Below, one piece after another: positions 1-5,457 of a stretch of 5,457 nt of DNA. Where the stretch lies: contig JAUIKJ010000217.1 in the NCBI GenBank assembly GCA_030430835.1, positions 1-5,457 on the forward strand, written 5' to 3'. Both the position numbers and the translations under genes were made by a program. The DNA comes from Candidatus Hydrogenedentota bacterium. GTDB taxonomy: Bacteria > Hydrogenedentota > Hydrogenedentia > Hydrogenedentales > JAEUWI01. The notes beneath the pieces were generated by a model. That model had not been told where the DNA came from, did no database searches, and was given only the letters and a program-made list of their open reading frames with translations. Position 1 is the first letter of the stretch, and each line of letters starts with the position of its first letter.

Positions 1-1
1 C

Positions 2-787
2 ACGGTGCACGAGGGCGTACTCTTTCGCAGCAGCGGCGACCCGGTGCTCTACCTCTCCGATCCGCCGGGGATCGACCGGCAGTGCCAGCGCGATACGCTG
101 GACGCGGCGGGCGAACTCAACCGGCGCCAACTCGAAACGATGGGCGACCCCGAAATCGCGACGCGCATCAATTCCTTCGAACTCGCCTTCCGCATGCAGA
201 TGAGTGCGCCTGACCTCATGGACATCAGCCAGGAGCCGCAGCACATCCTCGACCTGTACGGCGCGGAGCCGGGCGCGCGTTCCTTCGCAAACAACTGTTT
301 GCTCGCGCGGCGGCTTGTGGAGCGGGGCGTGCGCTTCGTCGAGCTCTTCCACGAGGCCTGGGATCAGCACGGCAACCTGCGCGGTGGACTGAAGCAGAAT
401 TGTGGCGACACCGACCGCGCCTGCGCCGCGCTGGTGAAGGACCTGAAATCGCGTGGTCTGCTGGAGGACACCATCGTGATCTGGGGCGGCGAATTCGGCC
501 GCACGCCGATGGTGCAGGGCGACGGCAATGACGGCCGCGATCACCATCCGAACGCTTTCACGATGTGGCTCGCCGGCGGCGGCTTCAAGCCGGGCATCAC
601 CCACGGCGTTTCGGACGAGCTTGGCTTCAACGTGGTGCAGGACAAGGTGCATGTCCGCGACCTGCATGCAACGGTACTCAACCAACTTGGCTTTGACCAC
701 ACCCGCTTCACGCACCGCTTTCAGGGCCTCGACGCGCGCCTGACGGGCGTCGAGGAAGCGCACGTGGTCCGGGAGATTCTCAGCTGA
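2..787 (+). CDS. DUF1501 domain-containing protein, C-terminal part (5' end outside window)
   Basis: This is the 3' portion of a DUF1501 gene. DUF1501 proteins belong to the alkaline phosphatase/sulfatase-like fold, are usually exported (often by Tat) and are very abundant in Planctomycetes, Verrucomicrobia and relatives; their substrates are mostly unknown. The reading frame is open to the left edge, so the GTG at 5 is probably internal. Counting from that codon, family hallmarks are RSSGDPVLYLSDPPG (8-22), QRD plus an ELNRRQ stretch (28-42), AWDQHGNL (118-125), IWGGEFGRTPMVQG (159-172), GRDHHPNAFTMWLAGGG (177-193) and HVRDLHATVLNQLGFDH (216-232). The Glu of GGEFGR and the Asp/His residues of RDHH and DLHAT are plausible metal or catalytic ligands, judged by fold analogy only. 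No signal peptide can be assessed. The stop TGA (785-787) overlaps the next start. In these phyla DUF1501 genes often sit next to PSD1/PSCyt1 (DUF1553/DUF1549) genes; any such partner would lie outside the window. Confidence 0.93.
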   Translation, partial: TVHEGVLFRSSGDPVLYLSDPPGIDRQCQRDTLDAAGELNRRQLETMGDPEIATRINSFELAFRMQMSAPDLMDISQEPQHILDLYGAEPGARSFANNCLLARRLVERGVRFVELFHEAWDQHGNLRGGLKQNCGDTDRACAALVKDLKSRGLLEDTIVIWGGEFGRTPMVQGDGNDGRDHHPNAFTMWLAGGGFKPGITHGVSDELGFNVVQDKVHVRDLHATVLNQLGFDHTRFTHRFQGLDARLTGVEEAHVVREILS

Positions 788-1866
788 TGACCACCTTTTT
801 ATTCTGTCTGCTCGCCGTACTCTCGCCCGGCGAGGTCGTCCTTGATATTGCGCCTTCCGCGGAGAACCCGCGCAATTCCGAGGGTGATTTCGTCACCCTC
901 AAGGATGGGCGCATCCTCTTCGTCTACACCCACTTCGTGGGCGGTGGCGGCGATCACGATGCGGCAAAATTGATGTCGCGGATCTCGGAGGACGGCGGCG
1001 CTACGTGGTCCGGTGACGACCAGCTCGTCGTGGACAACGAGGGCGGAATGAACGTGATGTCCGTTTCGCTGCTGCGACTGCAATCGGGCGATATCGCGCT
1101 CTTCTACCTGCGCAAGAACAGCACCAACGATTGCCGTTTGCACATGCGCCGATCCGCCGACGAGGGCAAAACCTGGAGCGAGGCGACGGTCTGCACCGAT
1201 CCCGTTGCCTATTACGTCGTGAACAACGACCGGGTGCTGCAACTGGAAAGCGGCCGTCTGCTTGTGCCGGCCTCCCAACACGATTGGGAAGGCGACGCAA
1301 AGGGCTGGCACCGTGGCGTGGCGATGGTCTTCTATTCCGACGACGAAGGCCGACGCTGGCAGCGCGGCCCAAGCCGCCTGGAAGCGCCGGAACAGAGCCG
1401 AAGCGGACTGCAGGAGCCGGGCATCGTCCCGCTCGCGGATGGCCGCCTCTGGCTCTTCGCGCGCACGGATCAGGGCGTGCAGTTCCAGTCCTTCTCCGAA
1501 GACCACGGCGAAAGCTGGTCGCCCGCAGAAGCGAGCACCATCCACTCGCCCGTCTCCCCGGCGACGATCGAGCGCGTCCCCGGTACGACGGATCTGCTGA
1601 TGGTCTGGAACGATCACACGGAGATCGCGCCCGATCTCAAGGGCAAGCGCACCCCACTCACGCTCGGCCGCTCAACGGACGACGGAAAGTCCTGGCAGAC
1701 AACCACGCTCGAAGAGGAAGCCGATGGCTGGTATTGCTACACCGCCATGCACTTCGTTGACGGGCATGTCCTCCTCGGGTATTGTGCAGGCAACAAAGAG
1801 ATCGGCGGCCTCAACCGCACGCGCATACGCCGGCTCCCGCTGGAGCTTGTGCCCGACGTTGAGTAA
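787..1866 (+). CDS. BNR/Asp-box sialidase-like protein (exo-alpha-sialidase family)
   Basis: A 359-residue six-bladed beta-propeller protein of the sialidase/neuraminidase superfamily (BNR_2-like). Five Asp boxes of the form SxDxGxxW are visible at residues 67-74, 123-130, 184-191, 237-244 and 296-303, an unusually complete set. The opening NPRNSEGDFVTLKDGRILF (27-45) and LQEPGIVPLADGRLWLFART (208-227) are typical of the family found in glycan-degrading bacteria. By eye against GH33 enzymes, R29, D56 or D58, E210, R226 and Y318 could correspond to the arginine triad, acid/base Asp, Glu and nucleophile Tyr. The classical FRIP motif is absent, so real sialidase activity is uncertain and another sugar substrate is possible. 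The N-terminus (TTFLFCLLAVLSPG) is hydrophobic and may be a short signal peptide, but it lacks basic residues. The ATG overlaps the DUF1501 stop as TGATG, with a GGGAG motif (771-775) upstream, which supports this start and translational coupling. The stop is TAA? no: the gene ends GTTGAGTAA, stop TAA at 1864-1866. Confidence 0.9.
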   Translation: MTTFLFCLLAVLSPGEVVLDIAPSAENPRNSEGDFVTLKDGRILFVYTHFVGGGGDHDAAKLMSRISEDGGATWSGDDQLVVDNEGGMNVMSVSLLRLQSGDIALFYLRKNSTNDCRLHMRRSADEGKTWSEATVCTDPVAYYVVNNDRVLQLESGRLLVPASQHDWEGDAKGWHRGVAMVFYSDDEGRRWQRGPSRLEAPEQSRSGLQEPGIVPLADGRLWLFARTDQGVQFQSFSEDHGESWSPAEASTIHSPVSPATIERVPGTTDLLMVWNDHTEIAPDLKGKRTPLTLGRSTDDGKSWQTTTLEEEADGWYCYTAMHFVDGHVLLGYCAGNKEIGGLNRTRIRRLPLELVPDVE

Positions 1867-1904
1867 GTCGGCAGGCGGCCACGTTTCACTCCGAGAATGG
1901 ACGA

Positions 1905-1932
1905 CACCCCCGGTCCCCCTTTGAAGGGGGTG
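1905..1932. repeat. Left arm local palindrome with two alternative hairpins
   Basis: CCCCCTT (1915-1921) can pair with AAGGGGG (1924-1930), leaving only TG between; in practice the 5-base G/C stem would close a short loop. Alternatively CACCCCC (1905-1911) pairs with GGGGGTG (1926-1932) around a 14-base loop. Both share the same G run. The hairpin lies 39-66 bases after the sialidase-like stop codon and could slow or end transcription, but no U-rich tract follows it on the + strand, so it is not a standard intrinsic terminator. Confidence 0.55.
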
Positions 1933-2031
1933 CCCGAAGCGCGGGGGATGTGACGCGCCCGCATCGGCTGCGGCACGGAGTCATAGCCGAAATCCAACAT
2001 CCCCCTTGATCCCCCTTCAATGGGGGACCGG
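1910..2031. repeat. Inverted-repeat element (REPIN/BIME- or MITE-like) between the sialidase-like gene and recQ
   Basis: Two arms face each other across a spacer of about 45 bases. The left arm is 1910-1951 and the right arm 1997-2031. The outer 21 bases pair at 20 positions (CCGGTCCCCC at 1910-1919 with GGGGGACCGG at 2022-2031, one T-T mismatch, then TTGAAGGGGG with CCCCCTTCAA). After an asymmetric internal loop (1931-1942 against 2006-2010) a further nine bases pair (GGGGGATGT 1943-1951 with ACATCCCCC 1997-2005). Two inverted G/C-run units in an element of about 120 bases match the general design of REPINs/BIMEs or a short MITE. No coding capacity is seen. Whether it is multicopy cannot be told from one window. 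The rest of the gap between the genes (1867-1909 and 2032-2097) shows no clear promoter. Confidence 0.75.
1964..1990. repeat. Hairpin inside the spacer of the inverted-repeat element
   Basis: TCGGCT (1964-1969) is the reverse complement of AGCCGA (1985-1990), with a 15-base loop. It is centred between the two long arms, so the whole element can fold as one long stem with this small hairpin at its tip. A six-base stem is short enough to arise by chance; its central position is what makes it worth noting. Confidence 0.4.
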
Positions 2032-2078
2032 ACACGCATGCCCTTCGCGGCGACGCGTCGCACGCTTCCGCAGAGACC

Positions 2079-2086
2079 AAGAGAAG
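2079..2086 (+). promoter_or_regulatory. Weak ribosome binding site for recQ
   Basis: The purine stretch AAGAGAAG ends 11 bases before the ATG at 2098. It is a weak, rather distant Shine-Dalgarno match, but it supports 2098 over the in-frame ATG at 2020, which lies inside the right arm of the inverted repeat and has only C/T-rich sequence upstream. Confidence 0.4.
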
Positions 2087-2097
2087 TATTCACTGAC

Positions 2098-4287
2098 ATG
2101 CAACGCATACTTGACGTACTCAAGCAATACTGGGGCTACGACAGCCTGCGTCCACTGCAGGGCGAGGCCATGGCCAGCGTAATCGAAGGGCGGGATTCGC
2201 TCACGGTATTGCCCACGGGCGGCGGCAAGTCGCTGTGTTTTCAGGCGCCCGCCGTGGCGATGGAAGGCATGGCGGTGGTCGTGTCGCCGCTGATTGCGCT
2301 GATGAAGGATCAGGTCGATGCGCTCCAGGCGAACGGCGTCGCCGCGGCGTGCATCAATAGCAGCCTCAGCAACAGCGAACGCTACGCGGTGGATGCCGCT
2401 ATCCGCGCGGGCGCGCTCAAGCTGCTCTACGTCACGCCCGAGCGTCTTGTGCAGCCGCGCTTCATCGCCTACCTCCAGCGCTTCGGCGTGTCCTTCATCG
2501 CGATCGACGAGGCCCACTGCATCAGCATGTGGGGCCACGACTTCCGTCCCGAATACCGCGGCATCAGCGTGCTCAAGGAGCAGTTCCCCGGTATCGCCGT
2601 GCATGCCTACACCGCCACCGCCACCCCGCAGGTGCGCAACGACATTATCCAGCAACTGAACCTGGATGCGCCGGATGTGCATGTGGGCGATTTCGACCGG
2701 CCCAATCTCAACTACAAGGTGCGCCAGCGCAGCGACCGCATGGGGCAGTTGACCGCCGTGATAGACACGCACCCCGGCGAGTCGGGTGTGGTCTACGCCA
2801 TCAGCCGCAAGGACGTCGAGGAGATCGCTGCCGCGCTGAACCAGCGCGGCTACCGCGCCATCGCCTACCACGCGGGCATGGGCGACCACGATCGCAAGAC
2901 AAACCAGGAAGCCTTTCTCCGCGAAGAGGTGGACATCATCGTGGCGACGGTGGCCTTCGGCATGGGCATCGACAAGTCGAACGTGCGCTACGTCGTGCAT
3001 GCGGCGATGCCGAAGTCGCTCGAACACTACCAGCAGGAGAGCGGCCGCGCCGGTCGCGATGGACTCGAAGCGGACTGCGTGCTCCTCTATAGCGGGGGCG
3101 ACTTCGGCCTGTGGTCGCGCATCCTGCAGAACGACGAAGGCGAGGGATCGGCGATCGCGGCGCAGAAGCTGCGCGACATGTTCGACTACTGCGGCAGTGT
3201 CGCCTGCCGCCACGCAACGCTGGTGCAATACTTCGGCCAACCATGGACGAAGGCGAAGTGCGGCGCCTGCGACGTGTGCAACGGCGAGATCGAGACGATG
3301 GCCGGGGCGGAAGAGATCGCGCAGTTCATCTGCCGGGCAGTGCAAGGGGTCGAACAACGCTTTGGCGCGCAGTATGTCGCCGGGATTCTCGCGGGCAAGG
3401 CAGACGCGCGCGTCCACCAGAACGGTCACGACGATCTCCCCGAATTCGGAAAGCTCGGCAGCCACACGCAACGCGCCGTGCGCGGGTGGATCGAACAACT
3501 CGTCGCGCAGGGCTATCTCGAGAAGGCAGGTGAGTACGGCGTACTCCAACTGACCGCAAATGGCGACCGCGTCTTGCGCGGCGAGCCGGATGTGCCGGTG
3601 GTGCTCACGGAATCCGCGCCATCCAAGCGCGGGGGCAAGCGTGCCGCCGCGGCTGCGGGCGCCGACTGGGAAGGCGTGGACCGCGAGCTCTTTGAAGCGC
3701 TTCGCACCTTGCGACGCGAAACGGCACAGGCACAGGGCAAGCCGCCGTACATCGTGTTCGGCGACCGCAGCCTGCGCGATCTTGCCCGCAAGCGTCCGTC
3801 CTCAGCGGCCGCACTGCTTGCCGTTCACGGCGTTGGCCGTCAGAAAGCGAAGGACTACGGCGAGACTTTTCTTGCGGCCATCATGGACTATTGTTCGGAG
3901 CGTGGCATGGCGATGGATGTCGGGCTGGATGCGGGCTTCGAGATGGCGGCGCCCGCAAGCGCGCGCACCAAACCCACGGCCAAGGATTTCGCCTTCGACC
4001 TCTTCCGTTCCGGATGTAGCATCGCGGACGTATGCGAACAGACCGCGCGCGCGGAGACCACGGTTTCCGGATACCTCGCGGAGTTCATCGAAGCCGAGGG
4101 GCGCACCGATGGCGATCCCTGGGTCGACGCGGCAACGGTCGCGCGTGTCTACGAAGCGGTGCAGACCGTGGGTATGGAGAAACTCAAGCCGATTCACTCG
4201 CAGCTCAATGGCGAGGTAGACTATACGGCCATCCGCATCGCGGTGGCCTGTATACAAAACGCATCGGACGAAGCCGCCGCCGGATAG
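2098..4287 (+). CDS. recQ: ATP-dependent DNA helicase RecQ with C-terminal HTH domain
   Basis: A 729-residue superfamily 2 3'-5' DNA helicase that unwinds recombination and replication-fork intermediates in the cytoplasm. Residues counted from M at 2098: Q-motif region YWGYDSLRPLQ (11-21), Walker A TGGGKS (40-45), SPLIALMKDQVDAL (63-76), DEAH (137-140) followed by the aromatic-rich loop CISMWGHDFRPEY (141-153), TATATP (172-177), the second RecA lobe with VATVAFGMGIDKSNVR (282-297), and motif VI QQESGRAGRDG (312-322). The zinc site is C370, C388, C391 and C394; the first spacing is one residue longer than in E. coli. A winged-helix RQC follows (about 400-500, DLPEFGKLG at 446-454), then an Ala/Lys-rich linker (505-522), HRDC (about 525-600, with HGVGRQKAKDYG) and an HTH_40-like region (about 625-720). 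At 729 residues it is longer than E. coli RecQ because of this last domain. The in-frame ATG at 2020 would add 26 Arg-rich residues with no RecQ similarity and start inside a repeat, so 2098 is preferred. All core motifs are intact. Confidence 0.97.
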   Translation: MQRILDVLKQYWGYDSLRPLQGEAMASVIEGRDSLTVLPTGGGKSLCFQAPAVAMEGMAVVVSPLIALMKDQVDALQANGVAAACINSSLSNSERYAVDAAIRAGALKLLYVTPERLVQPRFIAYLQRFGVSFIAIDEAHCISMWGHDFRPEYRGISVLKEQFPGIAVHAYTATATPQVRNDIIQQLNLDAPDVHVGDFDRPNLNYKVRQRSDRMGQLTAVIDTHPGESGVVYAISRKDVEEIAAALNQRGYRAIAYHAGMGDHDRKTNQEAFLREEVDIIVATVAFGMGIDKSNVRYVVHAAMPKSLEHYQQESGRAGRDGLEADCVLLYSGGDFGLWSRILQNDEGEGSAIAAQKLRDMFDYCGSVACRHATLVQYFGQPWTKAKCGACDVCNGEIETMAGAEEIAQFICRAVQGVEQRFGAQYVAGILAGKADARVHQNGHDDLPEFGKLGSHTQRAVRGWIEQLVAQGYLEKAGEYGVLQLTANGDRVLRGEPDVPVVLTESAPSKRGGKRAAAAAGADWEGVDRELFEALRTLRRETAQAQGKPPYIVFGDRSLRDLARKRPSSAAALLAVHGVGRQKAKDYGETFLAAIMDYCSERGMAMDVGLDAGFEMAAPASARTKPTAKDFAFDLFRSGCSIADVCEQTARAETTVSGYLAEFIEAEGRTDGDPWVDAATVARVYEAVQTVGMEKLKPIHSQLNGEVDYTAIRIAVACIQNASDEAAAG

Positions 4288-4325
4288 CGGCCTCCATCCG
4301 CAAGTTACGAAAGCACGCACTGCCC

Positions 4326-5129
4326 ATGAATTCCATCACGCGCATCCTCGGCGGCCACTTGAACCAGACGGAACTCCGCCGCTATGTCATCATCAAGGCG
4401 GCGGTCTTCTGGAGCCTGATCTTTCTGGCGTGGCTAATGTATCCGGCGGAGAACAAGTATTCCATTCGAACGCATACCTTCAGCTTTCTGGGCAGTTTCG
4501 AGACGAAACACTCTCCGGACTGGTGGTGGATATTCACCATTGCGATGGTCTTCTGGGGCTGCGCGACCTTTCCGCTGGTGTTCTATCATCGCCGCCGCTT
4601 CCTCCCTATCTCGCGCATCGGCGCGAACATTGGGGCCTTCTTTCTTGCCGTTGGCGCGGTCAATGTCGTGCTTGTCGGGCTCTTTCCGGACGCCCGGGCC
4701 GAGGTCATTGGGTCGATTCGCTGGACGGAGATCCATGAGAAGGTGGCCGTCTTCGTGGGCGTGGGTTTTCTGCTGGGCATTCTGTGGCACGGTGGCATGA
4801 TCCTGCGCGACCGCTTCGGCGCGCGGCATTTCGCAGATCACTATCCTGCCGCGTACCGGCGTCTGGCGCTGCCCTATCTGGTATGGGGCGTAATTTCCGC
4901 CATCGGTATCGGCATCCAGATTCGCTGGGCCTTTGTCTACGAAACGATGAAGGCGGCGGCCGCCGCGAAGGGCGAGGACTTCGGCAGTTCCTGGTCCGAG
5001 GCGATGGGGACGATCTACTCCTTCCCCCTCTGGGAGAACATCCTGATCTACGCGCTCTTTGGATTCCTCGTCTGGTTTGCCCTCGAGGTGCCCGCCAGCG
5101 CCACCACCGCCGGTCGCGGCGAGGACTAG
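4326..5129 (+). CDS. Six-helix integral membrane protein, DUF998-like
   Basis: A 267-residue polytopic inner-membrane protein of unknown function. Likely membrane segments lie at about 20-39, 68-87, 97-119, 138-159, 180-203 and 236-253. Between the first two is the conserved-looking stretch YSIRTHTFSFLGSF (45-58). A VGLFPD motif (117-122) follows helix 3, and a loop containing H137 (TEIHEKVA) precedes helix 4. The order FLGSF, GLFPD and a downstream His before a helix resembles the DUF998 family, but this is recognition by eye and a distant relative is possible. The short tail after helix 6 is polar. It starts 38 bases after the recQ stop on the same strand with no visible terminator between, so it may be read from the recQ transcript; only a poor ribosome site (CGAAAG, 4308-4313) precedes the ATG. 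The open frame continues upstream into recQ, but that part is a shadow of the helicase gene. The stop TAG overlaps the convergent permease gene. Confidence 0.85.
   Translation: MNSITRILGGHLNQTELRRYVIIKAAVFWSLIFLAWLMYPAENKYSIRTHTFSFLGSFETKHSPDWWWIFTIAMVFWGCATFPLVFYHRRRFLPISRIGANIGAFFLAVGAVNVVLVGLFPDARAEVIGSIRWTEIHEKVAVFVGVGFLLGILWHGGMILRDRFGARHFADHYPAAYRRLALPYLVWGVISAIGIGIQIRWAFVYETMKAAAAAKGEDFGSSWSEAMGTIYSFPLWENILIYALFGFLVWFALEVPASATTAGRGED
5126..5129. other. CTAG palindrome providing both stop codons of convergent genes
   Basis: The + strand TAG at 5127-5129 ends the membrane-protein gene, and the - strand TAG at 5128-5126 ends the permease gene. The two genes therefore overlap tail to tail by four bases and leave no intergenic space for a terminator. 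Confidence 0.9.
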
Positions 5130-5457
5130 GCCGACGCCGGACGACGCATCTGATCGAGAACCACGGCGCCCACGATCACCCCGCCGGTGATCAGCCGCTT
5201 CAGCGGCTCCTGCGCGCCGGCCTGCGCAAGACCGCTGCCGAGCACGGCGATGATGATGACGCCCATCGCCGAACGCAGCACGGAGCCCCGGCCCCCGCTC
5301 AGGCTGGTACCCCCGATGACCACGGCGGCAATCGACGCGATGAGCGGCGCGTATACATCGTTGATCTCGGCCTTGGCCGAGCGGAAGACCTCCGGGTCGG
5401 TGGATTGAACCGACAGGATCGCAAGCGACGGGTCCTCACGTCCGCGCAATGCCGCGA
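5126..5457 (-). CDS. Sugar ABC transporter permease, RbsC/AraH type, C-terminal part (5' end outside window)
   Basis: The last 109 codons of a BPD_transp_2 family permease, the membrane subunit of CUT2-type ABC importers for monosaccharides such as ribose, xylose or arabinose. The diagnostic stretch is IAAVVIGGTSLSGGRGSVL, the conserved cytoplasmic region of RbsC-like permeases, followed by a hydrophobic helix (GVIIIAVLGSGLAQAG), a short polar loop (AQEPLKRL) and a last helix (ITGGVIVGAVVLDQM) ending in the basic tail RRPASA. The sugar cannot be inferred. The frame is open to the right edge, so the TTG at 5449 is not the real start. The part before the signature (GREDPSLAILSVQSTDPEVFRSAKAEINDVYAPLIAS) is longer and more polar than the usual short Gly-rich loop of RbsC, although codon third positions stay GC-rich there, which argues against a frameshift. 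Partner ATPase and binding-protein genes would lie beyond the right edge. Confidence 0.9.
   Translation of the reverse strand, partial: AALRGREDPSLAILSVQSTDPEVFRSAKAEINDVYAPLIASIAAVVIGGTSLSGGRGSVLRSAMGVIIIAVLGSGLAQAGAQEPLKRLITGGVIVGAVVLDQMRRPASA

Noticed and set aside
799..1617. 272-codon open frame on the - strand opposite the sialidase-like gene
   Set aside because: The + strand frame has five Asp boxes and a coupled start; the antisense product shows no domain and is a codon-bias shadow.
1915..1930. Intrinsic terminator after the sialidase-like gene
   Set aside because: A strong G/C stem is present, but no run of T follows it on the + strand, and the palindrome is better explained as part of the inverted-repeat element.
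1910..2031. CRISPR repeat or transposase-bearing insertion sequence
   Set aside because: There are only two inverted copies, not regularly spaced direct repeats, and no transposase frame lies in or beside the element.
2032..2097. Sigma-70 promoter for recQ
   Set aside because: I see no convincing -35/-10 pair at proper spacing; AGTATTC near 2084-2090 is too weak and too close to the start codon.
2017..3549. 510-codon open frame on the - strand opposite recQ
   Set aside because: It mirrors the RecQ frame in GC-rich DNA, where antisense frames rarely meet stops. The product is His/Arg/Ala-rich with no recognisable motif, while the + strand carries every RecQ motif.
4032..4325. Upstream extension of the membrane-protein frame into recQ
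   Set aside because: The extension is Arg-rich and overlaps the RecQ C-terminal domain out of frame; hydrophobic protein-like sequence begins only at the ATG at 4326.
2098..5129. RecQ plus membrane protein as a defence system
   Set aside because: The RecQ has the standard housekeeping architecture, and no nuclease, SMC-like, or sensor gene is nearby; a specialised system is not supported by this window.

Overview
The window is GC-rich bacterial chromosomal DNA with five protein-coding genes, two of them cut by the window ends. The mix is a DUF1501 protein, a multi-Asp-box sialidase-like protein, a long RecQ with an extra C-terminal helix-turn-helix, and a ribose-type sugar ABC permease. This suggests a heterotrophic, polysaccharide- or glycan-degrading bacterium of the Planctomycetes/Verrucomicrobia/Hydrogenedentes kind, where DUF1501 and BNR-repeat sialidase-like genes are abundant. 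That placement is an inference from gene content only; there is no rRNA or other strong marker here.

Layout. (1) Positions 2-1866, + strand: the 3' part of a DUF1501 gene is followed by a BNR/Asp-box sialidase-like gene. Stop and start overlap in TGATG, so the two are almost certainly co-transcribed and translationally coupled. (2) Positions 1867-2097: a 231-base intergenic region dominated by a compact inverted-repeat element (about 1910-2031). Its two G/C-run arms face each other and its spacer can also fold, so it looks like a REPIN/BIME or small MITE. (3) Positions 2098-4287, + strand: a complete recQ with helicase core, zinc-binding/winged-helix RQC, HRDC and an HTH_40-like C-terminal domain. 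(4) Positions 4326-5129, + strand: a six-helix membrane protein resembling DUF998, 38 bases after recQ and possibly in the same transcript. (5) Positions 5126-5457, - strand: the C-terminal part of an RbsC/AraH-type permease. It converges on the membrane-protein gene, and both stop codons are read from the same palindromic CTAG.

How the genes relate. The DUF1501 and sialidase-like proteins may act together on carbohydrate outside the cytoplasm, and the partial ABC permease fits a sugar-scavenging lifestyle, but no direct link between the two sets is visible. RecQ is a housekeeping DNA repair helicase, and its neighbours give no sign of a specialised defence role. I found no CRISPR array, tRNA, rRNA, transposase gene or convincing undescribed system. 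The most noteworthy non-coding feature is the inverted-repeat element in front of recQ.
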